DNA from: Cordilura impudica | Lineage: Eukaryota; Arthropoda; Insecta; Diptera; Scathophagidae | Assembly (NCBI GenBank): GCA_963682025.1 | Contig: OY821518.1 | Location: 235,640,152 to 235,704,151 of the forward strand | Direction: 5' to 3' | Length of the DNA: 64,000 nucleotides | The notes under the pieces: generated by a model | What the model was told of the DNA's origin: nothing | Database searches by the model: none | What the model saw: only the letters and a program-made list of their open reading frames with translations | Part shown: positions 22,776-41,200 of the stretch, piece after piece | Position numbering within the stretch: the stretch's first letter is position 1 | Layout: each line of letters opens with the position of its first letter | Position numbers and translations under genes: made by a program

Positions 22776-24619
22776 TAATCTTTTTAATTTACTCTGTTTT
22801 TCATTCACGACAAGCAGTGTTATATTTTAGTTTTTGGCGCTAGGTATTTTCAACTTATAGTTTATATGTTTATATTTTTGCTGCTATAAAGTTTGTTTTA
22901 TCTTTAATTGAATGAATATTTAGTTAATTTTTGATTAAATATGTAAAATTTAGAGCGTCTTATGCCACATATTTTTTCTTATTATATGGAGGAATTAGCA
23001 ATTATTTTGTATTTTAATAAGTTTATTTTTATATTCATCGTATCCAATATTAGAGAATATTTCAAGGAAGTTGTATATTTTGTTCAATATCATGTTGATA
23101 TTTCAGAACTCCTCCACGTAAAACAAAAATTCATACAATTATTATTCCAATATATTTTTTTTTTTTGCTTCTTAAGTAAAATTATAGGTGCCTATTATGA
23201 GCAATTTTCGATTGTGGTCGAATTAACTGATCGAACGAATTTTCATTTGGTATTATGGCGCACATTCGATAAAATAGCACTATCACTCAATTGGATTATT
23301 CACAATAGTACATATTTATCAGATGGCACTATAAATAAACATTGTTTGTTTACAAATTTATTAAAGAAAAAAAATAATTAATTATTTATTAACATGGAAT
23401 TATGGTTCTATGATCGTCTGATGAAGATGAATGCTTCGTCATGAGAGATGCTTCCAACACTTTTGGAAATGGATTCCACTACGTGAGTATGCGAGGATTT
23501 AACAACGGTACCATTTATTTACAGATTTATAGCAAATTTTCGACTGCAAGGAGGCGTTTATGGAAATGCTGTCTACTACAGATGAACTGCTGCGACAATG
23601 CACACAAGGCAGATCAATCTCATGAAATTAAAATAATTTACAACTTATATTTTCAATAAGTTTTACAAACTGCCATCCAGCATCGAAAGCAAAATTGTGT
23701 TCGATTGAAAATTCGTTGAACAACGAAATTTTCGACCGTGCTGCCAGCTCATAATACGAATTTGACATTCGATTGTCGATGTTCGATAGCCAGCGAAGAT
23801 CGAAGATCGAATACAACTCATAATTAGGGCCATAGCCTAATTATTTACTAAATTTGTTACTACATCAGACCAAATCTTTATTTTTTTTTAAATATTAACG
23901 ATTTTCAACAATTTCTTTTTCAAATATTTACGATTTTCAAACAATTTTTCGTATTAAAGTTTTAATATGTATTATTTTTTATCTTAGAGTTTTCCCTTCA
24001 TATTATGTTATACATTTTCTAAAACAGATAGTTGTAATAACTATAATCGTTAATAAAATTATATTATTTTATTAAAGGTACAACTAATTTAAAGAAACAA
24101 TTTTTGACAGCACATTAGCATAAGTCACGTTTCTATGCTTTTTTTACATTTTTCGTTTTTATATTTTTAATTTATGATTTTTCAATTTTTAATCTAAGTT
24201 TTTAGTTTTTATTTTCGAATTTCGATTTTTAGTTTAATTTTAGTTTTAGTTTTTAAATTTTTAGTTTTTCAATTTTAGTTTAAGTTTATCAATGTTTAGT
24301 TTTTTAGTTTCTTAATTTTTCAATTTTTAATTTTTATTTTTCTATTTTTTTATATTTGCTTTTCAATTTTTGAATTTAAGTTTTTAGTTTTTCAATTTCT
24401 AATTTAAGTTTTTAGTTTTTAATTTTTAGTTTAATTTATTAAACATTTTTTTAAATACTTTTATACTTTGAGTTTATTTTGATTAAATATACAAAATCAG
24501 GAACGTGACACAAAAATTCTTACAATTATTTTTCCAAACAGTATTAGAGAATAATTTACGGAAGTTGCATATTTCTTTCAATATCATGTTATTTCTTACT
24601 AAATACTCATATACAAATG
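22776..24619. other. No gene supported; AT-rich with T-rich low-complexity tract
   Basis: The open frame at 22962-23381 has no recognisable domain and partly repeats in diverged form at 24480-24600 (TATTAGAGAATA, TTCAATATCATGTT), so it looks like repeat DNA. Bases 24140-24460 are a TTTTTAGTTTTTAATTTT-type low-complexity tract. Bases 23640-23830 contain several ATCGAA-type inverted segments. Confidence 0.4.
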
Positions 24620-24886
24620 AGGAGGTCCATAACAAAACGCAATAATTCCACCAGAACAATTTTTAGAAAAAATTAATAAATTTAATTTAAGTCAGTAGGA
24701 TATACATTGGAATTGTTTCATTTTGGTCTAAATCGTTATTTTTGGTATTGAATTACAGTAAAATTATTGACCTTTGGTATATTTTATAACAATGGGCACA
24801 TAGATTTCAATATGTAGAAACGGATTTAGTCAAAAAAAACCAAAAACTTAAAAAGTGGAATTATTGCGTTTTGTTACGGACCTCCT
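24620..24886. mobile_element. MITE with about 32-bp inverted ends, 267 bp
   Basis: AGGAGGTCCATAACAAAACG and the following CAATAATTCCAC at the left are mirrored by GTGGAATTATTGCG and TTTTGTTACGGACCTCCT at the right. No ORF and no clear target duplication. Confidence 0.7.
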
Positions 24887-25678
24887 GAAATAATTTTTCT
24901 TAAATGGTTTTTATTTAGCAAGCTTAGAAACAACAAAAATTTTATATTTGGTCTAATTTAAGTTTTTATTGTCATTTTTCTATCCAGATTGTAAAAGTTT
25001 CCTACAAAATATCTACAAAATTAATTAAATTTACTAAAATTTAACATATTTCTATAATAATTTGTTGAAATATTGAAAACTTACTGTATTCTTATGACAT
25101 TTTTTCATATTTGCAAAATGCATATGCAAAATGCATATGAATATATTTAGCTATATTTTAACCAAAATGTGTATAAACAATTTAATAACGTTCACAAAAT
25201 GAATTTTTGTAGGAAATCGTTTACATTTCCAAAAATTGTTGATTTATCAGTAAAAAAATAAAAAAAATACGACTTATGTAATTAAATTTTTGAATCATTT
25301 GATAAAATATTCATTTTGCCGACGGCAAAATGCAATTTTTACAATATTAGCAAAATATTGTTTTATTTTTTGAATTTACATTTTTAATATTTGTTTGTTT
25401 GAAAACATCAATGAAAATCAATCACAAACAGTATATATGTATTTGATGAACCTTAGATCTAAATACATACATACATTGAATCATAAAAAAATGTTTTGTT
25501 TTATCGTAAGTCTATTGATTATACATTTTTTACACCTTTTATTTTCTTAACTTTTATTTTTAATTTTTAGTTTTTTAATTTTCGATTTGTATTTTTTAAT
25601 TTTTAGTTTATAGTTTTTTGATTTTCAATTTTTAATTTTTAGTTTTCAATTTTAATTTTTCGATTTTCAAGTTTTAGT
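24887..25678. other. No gene seen; low complexity at right end
   Basis: AT-rich intron DNA. A small direct duplication (GCAAAATGCATATG) occurs at 25115-25140, and 25545-25678 is TTTTTAGTTTTT-type low complexity into which repeat R1 copy 2 has inserted. Confidence 0.45.
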
Positions 25679-26440
25679 TTTTATACCCTATACCACTATG
25701 TGGTTTGGGTATAATGACTTTGTGCTGCTGTTTGTAACAACCAAAAATAACCAAAATTGACCTAGACCCATCTTTAATTATACCGATCCAATCAGAATCA
25801 CTTTCTGAGTTGATTTAACAATGTCCGTCCGTCCGTCCGTCCGTCTGTGTGTCCATGTAAGCTTGTAATCAAACTGCAGGTCGCAAATATGAATATATTT
25901 TGATGAAATTTGGTATATAAGCTTTTATCGGCCATGGGATGAACGCTATTGAAATTGGTGAGAATCGGTCCATGTTCAGACCTAGCCCCATACAAATTAC
26001 CCATATGAAATCGACATAAATTTCCATAAGATCCAAATTGTCATATAGATCTTGCTCAAATTGGGTTTGTATGCGTTCATTACATCCACTAATGAGTAGC
26101 CCAAAAATGATCCCTTTGACCCCATATAGAGCTGCTTCCCGATCTTCACTTAAATCTATTAAAAAACAAAAATATTGCACTGATTCTTCTCAAATTTTGT
26201 TTGTATATATTTTTGCAAAATACAAGAGACTTTACCAACCATTGCCAGGATCGGTAGATATAGCATCCGATATGAACTTTTTCATATCTGCAGCCAAAAA
26301 ATTAATAAAAATCCCACTCAAATTTGGTTTTTGCTTATTTTTAATGTCCAGTTAGTTGGGCCTAAGAGATAGGGTTTCTAAACGCATGGTATAGGGTATC
26401 GTATAGTCGGTCTAGACCGACTATAATTTTCTTACTTGTT
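25679..26440 (+). mobile_element. Dispersed repeat family R1, copy 2
   Basis: It starts TTATACCCTATACCACTATG, contains GTCCGTCCGTCCGTCCG at about 25823 and ends with GGTATAGGG, the palindrome TAGTCGGTCTAGACCGACTA (26404-26423) and TTTTCTTACTTGTTT. T-rich low complexity on both sides shows the insertion site. The palindromic end is better kept here than in copy 1. Confidence 0.75.
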
Positions 26441-26694
26441 TAATTTTAGTTTTAAATTTTCAATTTTTAATTTTTGTTTTTTAATTAGTATAATTGAATT
26501 TTAAAACTTAATTTTTAATTTTTAGAATTTATCAAATGTATTTTTATCTAGAACAATTAGTTTTTATAATTTACTTATCATTTCCTAAAATTTTTCCAAT
26601 AACACCATTTAAAACTGAAGAAATAATTAAAAATTTTCCTACAAAATATCTACAAAATTAATTAAAACAACAGCGAATTCTGTATTTATATGGT

Positions 26695-27277
26695 GACTAG
26701 ATCGAAATGGACCGATCCTGACCATATTTGGTAAGGTCAATTATTTTTTTGCAAAAACATATACAAACCAAATTTGAAAAAATTCTGTGCAATATTTTTG
26801 TTTTTTGAGATTTAAGTGAAGATTGGGAAGCAGCTTTATATGGGGGCTATGACTAAGAGCTGTCCTATAGGGTTTATTTTTGGACTACTGATTAATGGGT
26901 GTAATAAACATATACAGACCCAATTTAACCAAGATATAAATGATAATATGGATATTATGGCCTTTTAAATCGATCTAATGGGGGTCATTTGTATGGGGAC
27001 TAGTACTGAACATGCACCGATTTTCACCAATTTCAATAGGGTTAATCCTATAACCGGTAGAAGCTTATATACTAAGTTTCATCGAAATATATTCATATTT
27101 GCGACCTGTAGTTTGATTACAAGGTTTGAATGGACACACAGACAGACGGACGGACGCACATCGACTCAGAAAGTGATTCCTGAATCGATCGGTATAATAA
27201 AAGATAGGTGTAGGTCAAATATTTTTGGTAGTTACAAACATCATTATACCATAACCACATAGTGGTATAGGGAATAT
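26695..27277 (-). mobile_element. Dispersed repeat family R1, copy 3
   Basis: This is the reverse complement of the family: GACAGACGGACGGACG at about 27140 and ACCACATAGTGGTATAGGG at the right end. It abuts the mariner fossil. The end with the palindrome is missing. Confidence 0.7.
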
Positions 27278-27284
27278 AGGGCCT

Positions 27285-28200
27285 AACAATGAAAACCCAG
27301 TTTTTTGGATTTTAAATAAATCTCCGTAAAAAGAAATGCACTCCAACGATCCTCTAACATCTTTATACAATTGAAAAAATATGATTTGCCAAACCCTTAA
27401 AAAGGCATCCTCTTCGTTTATGGCAAATCTCTTTCCCTGGAGCAATTTTTTCAAGTTTGGGAACAAATAATAATCGCTGGGGCCAGATGTGGAGAATGTG
27501 GAGAATGTAAAGAACTCAATTTTTCTGAAGCCAAAGCAGATGAATGCGCCGGTGCATTGCCATGATGGTTGGGTCGTTTTTTCTTAATCCAATCTGTCCA
27601 AAAACTCAACATAGTACTTTGCAGTTATTTTTTTACTTTCTCCAAGTAATAAATACATATTATACCATGTGCATCCCAAAAAACACTGGTCCATTACCTT
27701 TCCTGCCGATTGTTGGATCTTTGGCCACTTTGGTCGGCTTTCGCCTGCTTGTAGCCACTTCGCAGACTGTCTATTTTACTCCGGTGTATAATAATGAATC
27801 CAAGTCTCATCCATTGTTAGTTGAATTTACTGCAAACGTCTCCAAAGCATTTTTTGAATCATGGACACGTTTAAATTTTTGTTATCATGTTATATATGCC
27901 GAATTCGCTCTGTTGATATCTTTATGATGCCAGCAATCTCACTCACTTTAATCTTTCGATCATTCAATACAACCTGATGCACTTTTCCTACGTTTTCTTC
28001 GGTAACTGCCTCATTTGGACGACCAGGACGATCTGTATCATTTGTGCTCGTACCACTACGTTCAAATTCGGACTACCACCTTTAATCCATTGAATATGAC
28101 GGCGAAGATTTGGCTTGGACAATATTTTTTCCCACCAAAAAACAAAACATGAAGTTCTGCAATCCATTTTTTCTCAAACTTTAAAAGCAGCATCATTGTT
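27285..28200 (-). pseudogene. mariner transposase fossil
   Basis: On the minus strand, N-terminal text DTDRPGRPNEAVTEENVGK and VSEIAGIIKISTERI (about 28030-27900) is the mariner HTH and linker region. SVFWDAHG (about 27690), the HHGNAPAHSSA block (about 27550) and FPNLKKLLQGKRFA (27460) follow in the right order. The catalytic HDNAPAH Asp has become Gly. Several stops and frameshifts confirm a dead copy. Confidence 0.8.
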
Positions 28201-28879
28201 ATAACGGTATCTTATTTCCTAATAAATGAAATGCCATGAAATTTTGAAAAATGTTTCTAACAATTGGCCCCACTGAATAAACAAAAAAATTCGCACTTGA
28301 CAATCCATCTTTATGTTACGCCACGGAGTTTTCACTCCATGTAGTACATATGTTGACATAATAAATTTTTTCTACGAAGTTTGTATTGTGGCATTAAAAC
28401 ATTTTATTTCATTTATTTTATATTTTATTATTTCAATTCTTCCTGATATGCAATATTTTTTGTTTTTTGATCAAATTTTTCGGCGTTCCTACTCTGGAGC
28501 AAGCTTTATATAGCTGTCCAAGGGAAAAATATGGATTTTCCAAATTAAATCTGGCAAAAGTTAACGATTAACCTTGAATTTAGAATATCATTCGGAAATT
28601 TTTTTATTTTAGCGATTTTTGATTTTGCCGACTTTTGGTTTTTAAGATTCTTGTTTTGGACGATTTTTGCGATTTTCGAATTTGATGATTTTTGAATTTG
28701 ATTATTCCGCCCATATTTTCCACGACTACTCGCATTGGTATTTTATTTTTTAATCTTTCGAATAAATTCTAAAACTAAACTCGATTTTAAGTAAAATTTA
28801 CAATTTTTTTTTCAATTACAAAAAATTTTTTTGGTTTTAAACTCTAAGTTTAGTATGTTTTACAAAGGCAACTATTTTG
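28201..28879. other. No gene seen
   Basis: AT-rich intron DNA including a GATTTTTGATTTTG-type degenerate run at 28610-28710. No recognisable element. Confidence 0.4.
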
Positions 28880-29280
28880 GTAATATTGGAGATGCTTGGT
28901 TCCTTCAGGACATCAGTGGGAGATTTGTTACCGAATATATTTCGTCTTTTATTTGAGACAGTCATTCAAAATGTGTGTGATGTTTAAGGTACTGTTACAT
29001 CTATTGTAAGTGGGGGTAGAAAGATGGTATGCCCAGGCGTAGTCTCGAGAATACTCTTATTTTCTCCTTATCCAGTTCTGTTGTCATGTCAATTAATCTT
29101 TTCATATTTGACCAGTAGACGTCAGTTCACACATCTTAAATATTCAGATGCTGATTGGATGGTTGTAACAAGTGGGGTTGTTATAGGGCCCTTACTGTGT
29201 ATGTTATATATTAATGATCTTTTTTCAATCATTGAAGGGTGTTGTGAAACAGAGTTTCACATGCATAGAATGTAGTACAA
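28880..29280 (+). pseudogene. LINE reverse-transcriptase scrap
   Basis: Plus-strand translation gives FSYLTSRRQFTHLKYSDADW then VTSGVVIGPLLCMLYINDLF. LINE RTs have SYLxNRxQxVxxxxxxSxxxxVTSGVPQGSVLGPLLFxLYINDLF. The GVPQGSVLG block has lost residues. The scrap stops just before the (AAT)n tract and has no YADD. Confidence 0.6.
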
Positions 29281-29340
29281 AATAGTATAAGATTAGTTTC
29301 AATTTAATATAGAGAATATAACAACGTGTATAAAAATAAT

Positions 29341-36701
<7,361 letters not shown>

Positions 36702-37079
36702 TGTTTAAGTACAATTTAATATTTTCTTTGTACTTTTCCGCCTTTGAGTCAATTAGCCATTTTTGGGTTAATTCTGGGTTAAAATCTATGAAACTCCTTT
36801 TTTATACATCGTTGAAAGGAGTGTTTACATAGATTTTAACTAGTAAAACCGTTAACGGTACTTAGATATTGCTCGCCACCTTCTCTCTTTTATTTTTTAA
36901 CTTATAGAATCAATCGTTTTGGTACCTTCGTACACATAAACACCATCCGCTGTGCATATTTAAAAAAGGTAAAACATTTGTACATACAAATAAAATAGAG
37001 ATATTATTTTCTCCTTCTAAAAACCTCATACTATATTGTGTTTTTATTTTTTATATATTTTTTGCTACATACGCAAACA
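36702..37079 (+). repeat. BEL 5' LTR
   Basis: It begins TGTTTAAGTACAATTT and ends ATACGCAAACA. AATAAAATAG near 37000 may be a polyadenylation signal. By eye I found no difference from the 3' LTR. Directly after it, TTTGGTCCTGCGAACCGGA (37080-37098) is where a tRNA primer-binding site should be. Confidence 0.95.
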
Positions 37080-38274
37080 TTTGGTCCTGCGAACCGGATC
37101 CTGAGGAAAAATTTGGAAAATTTTTAAAAATTATTAATTTCAACATTCCCACAGCCTTCATCTTGTCAACACCAGCAAGAACCTGCAAAAACAACCCTTC
37201 GCTGCAACTACAATTTACATCAAATTTAAACTAAAGGTGCGTATAGTTCAGTTTTTTTTATGTGTGAGCAAATCAAAAAATTTAAAATTTAAAAAGTGTA
37301 TAATAAAAATTAATTTAAAAATAAAAAAGTTTCATCGTTATTGAAATACTATTTTTTTTGCATACTTTTCGTTTTACAACCCTACGCGTTACGTTACATT
37401 ACGTATATATTCGTTTTATTTTAATCGAAAGAAAAAGCAAAAGCCGTCGGGATTTTTAAAAAAAGTGATTAGTGCAAGTAATAATATAAATATTAATCAT
37501 ATCGTGTTTGTTTTAATGTTTGTTTTAATCGAAGGAAAGAGAAAAAGCCGTCGGGATAGTTTAAAAAAAAGTGATTAGTGCAAGTAATAATATAAATATT
37601 AATCAAATCGTGTTTGTTTTAATCGAAGGAAAGAGAAAAAGCCGTCGGGATAGTTTAAAAAAAAGTGTTTAGTGCAAATAATAATAATTTAAACAGGTTT
37701 ACATTTAAACAGATATACATTACAATAAAGATTATAACTAAATCGGTTTTTCTCCTTTGTGTTATACATATACGCTCACGCGAACGATATACATTACAAT
37801 AAAGATTATAACTAAATCGGTTTTTCTCCTTTGTGTTATACATATACGCTCACGCGAACGTTTTTTTTCGTGTTTAAGCTGCTTAAGCTGAATAGTTTTT
37901 ATTTCTCTGTACGTTCACGCGTTGGTTTTTTTTTTTTGTGTTTATGCTCAAGAGTGTGTTCATTTCTCTTCACACTAATATATACGCACACGCATTGTGT
38001 TGGTTTGTTTTTTCTATAACATTGTTAGTCACCCTACTGTCCGTTTTAGTCGCGACATATCCAGTGTGTTTTTTATTAATTTTTTTTTTTGCAAATTTTG
38101 GTTTTGCTTCTAATTAGTTAAAATAATACCACATATTAAGAAAATAAAATTTTTTAATATAGTTTTATATTATTAGTTTATAATATATTATTATTTTTTC
38201 GGATTTTTTTTAAACGAATTTTTATATTGTTATTTAAATTAAATTAACTTATTTTAAAATAAATTCGAACCAAA
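37080..38274 (+). repeat. BEL 5' untranslated leader with two tandem repeats
   Basis: Bases about 37425-37680 hold about three copies of a roughly 100-bp unit with AAAGCCGTCGGGAT and AAAAGTGATTAGTGCAAGTA. Bases about 37711-37860 hold two copies of a 74-bp unit (GATATACATTACAATAAAG ... ATACGCTCACGCGAAC). The rest is AT-rich. Leader repeats may carry promoter or insulator activity, as in some fly retrotransposons; this is inference. Confidence 0.75.
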
Positions 38275-41200
38275 ATGCCGGGAACTGCACTTGATATTTT
38301 TATTCGCGATTCGGATACTCTCATTAAATTTGAAGCGAAATTCAACGATATTCGTGAGGAGTTACATTCGGTATTTAATCTTGAAATTCGTGGAAAAGAA
38401 TTGGACTTGCTTTGGGAACAAGTAAAATCGACATATCGTACTTGTTTATCATATTTAGAAAATTCGGATGACGCGGAACCAGCGGATTTTGACGCGGCTG
38501 AATCGAAATATGAAGCCACTTTTAACGCGTACGTTAATTGTTTATCTAGGATTAATGAACGATTACATCATTTTAAATCCAACGCGACACCGAAAGAGCA
38601 GTCTCAGTCTTCTAGCGTAAACCTCAATTCAGCTGACAACTTTTGTCATAATTTAACGCTTCCGCCATGCGATACCGACGTTTTTGAGGGCGATTACATT
38701 TCTTGGCCCACTTTTAGGGATCTTTTTACAGCGGTTTATATCAATAACTCTCGACTTAGCAATATTGAGCGGCTATGCCATCTAGTTCGGAAAACTAGTG
38801 GCGAAGCTCGGAAAATTGTTTCGAAATGCCCTCTCACTAATCAAGGTTTTGATGTTGCGTGGCGCAACTTGAGGGACGCATATGATAATCCGCGTATGCT
38901 GGTTAATAACCAGTTAAAATCGCTATTTAGCCTTCCCTTTCTTGATAAGGAAACCTCGTCGCGATTAAAAACTTTACAACGCGGAATAAACGGTTGCCTT
39001 ACGGCTATGTCAATTTATAATATTTCGACGCACAGCTGGGATCCTATTATTGTATTTCTTTGCATTCAACGGTTACCTTCGCAAACTGTTAGTCTGTGGG
39101 AACAGAGTATAAAGGACAAATCAGCTTTGTCACTCTGGAAGGATTTGGACCTCTTTCTGACAGAAAGAGTTCAAACTTTAGATTGTTTACGTGATCTTAG
39201 GGGTTCAGAATCTGCTAAACGGCTTTCTGAACCTAAAATCAAAGCGCATCATACCAATGCTGCTTCAACTTCAAGTACTTCTTGTGTTCTTTGTAAGAAT
39301 CAAGTTCACTTTTTACGCTCTTGTCATCGATTCAAAAGTTTATCTGTTGCGGATCGATTTTCTACGGTAAAAAAGTTTCACTGTTGTGTCAATTGTCTTG
39401 CAAGGACACATGAAGCTAAAAATTGTAGCAGTTCGTATAATTGCTCCATTTGTAACAAGAGACATCATACTATGTTACACCGTGAATTACCATCTTCTGA
39501 AGTTTCTAGGGATACTAATCGGTCGAATTCGGGTGTTAGTTCGGTTTCTGTTTCTCGAGTTTCAAACTCCGTACCTGCAATCGCATCATCTTCGAATGCC
39601 AATCATGCCACAGCTCCTACAAATCGTCAAGTATTTCATACAGCACAAAGTAGGACTGTACTTTTAGGGACGGCTATGGTGAATCTTATTCATCAGGGTA
39701 CTACGTACCCAGCCCGTGCCCTTATTGACCCTGCTTCTGAAGCATCGTTCATTTCTGAACGTTTGCAAAATCGCCTGAAAATTTCGACGCATTCGACGAA
39801 TGCTCAAATTTCAGGAGTTAATCAGGCAGTTACGGCAATGTCTAGAAAACTTTGTTCATTAAAAATTGGCTCCACCCTCGATTCATCCCTTGTATTGGAA
39901 ACATTGGCACTTGTTTTGCCAAATATTTCGGGTAATTTACCATCATTTACAGTCCACTCGTATTTAAAGGAAAATTTGCCAAACCTTCGTTTGGCCGATA
40001 TTAATTTTGATGACAGTCGACCTGTTGATCTTTTGCTTGGCGCGGATTTATATCCAAGAATTCTGTTGGGAAAAATCCGTCGCAATATTTTGGGCTCTTT
40101 ACTAGCTCAGAACACTATTTTTGGCTGGATTATTACTGGTCCAGTTGTACAACCTCAAGTTCAGGTATATTCTACGAATGTCGAATTTTCAGAGGAAGAT
40201 TGCCTTAACAAAAATCTTTTGAGATTCTGGGAACTTGAGGAAACTCCTAAAAGAAAAATTCTGTCTCCATTTGACAAATTTTGTGAGGAAAATTATAAAG
40301 CGACTACTCGTCGCGAATCTGATGGTCGATATGTAGTGACTCTCCCATTTAAGCCTGAATTTCCTGAAAAATTTTCTTTAGGGACTTCAAGACCTGGTGT
40401 TATGGGACAATATCTTAGGACCGAATCATCTTTACTGCGTAGACCTGAAATTAAGGAGATGTACGATGACGTCGTTAGGGAGTATTTGGACATAGGACAT
40501 ATGAGACCGGTATTACCAAATTTTTCATCTCCTACCTCTTTTTGTTATTTACCTCATCATCCGGTGGTAAAACTAGAACGTAAGACAACTAAATTGAGAG
40601 TTGTTTTCAACGCTTCAAATAGAACTTCTAATGGAATTAGTTTAAACGATTGCCTTTACGTAGGACCTACCTTACAAGCAGACTTAGTTCTACTTATTCT
40701 TAGATGGCGTCTGTTTAAATTCGTCTTCAATTGTGATATTACTCAAATGTATAGGCAGATTCGGGTTGATCCTTCTCATACCCCTTTTCAACGAATTTTG
40801 TTTAGGGATTCTCCGACGGAGACTGTAAGGGACTATGAATTACAGACAGTGACTTTTGGCGTTAACTGCGCTCCATACCTTGCCATTAGGACGTTATTAC
40901 AACTCGCGGACGATTCTGAGGCTGAGTTTCCTCTCGCAGCACATATTCTACGAAAGTGCATGTACGTTGACGACGTTTTGACAGGGACTCATGACATTTC
41001 GACTGCATTAATGGCTCGTGATCAACTCGTCGCTGCTTTGGCCTCTGCTAAGTTTCAGCTAAGAAAATGGACTTCAAACGAACGGAGTATTTTGAAAGAC
41101 ATACCTTTGGACCATTTAGTTGACGCTAAATTATTGACCTTTATAGAATCGAGTACTTCAAAGACTTTAGGAATTCAGTGGAACGCTCAGTTGGACTCGT

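Noticed and set aside
22962..23381. 139-codon frame as a host gene
   Set aside because: Phe/Ile-rich composition expected of AT-rich DNA, no domain, and parts recur in degraded form at 24480-24600.
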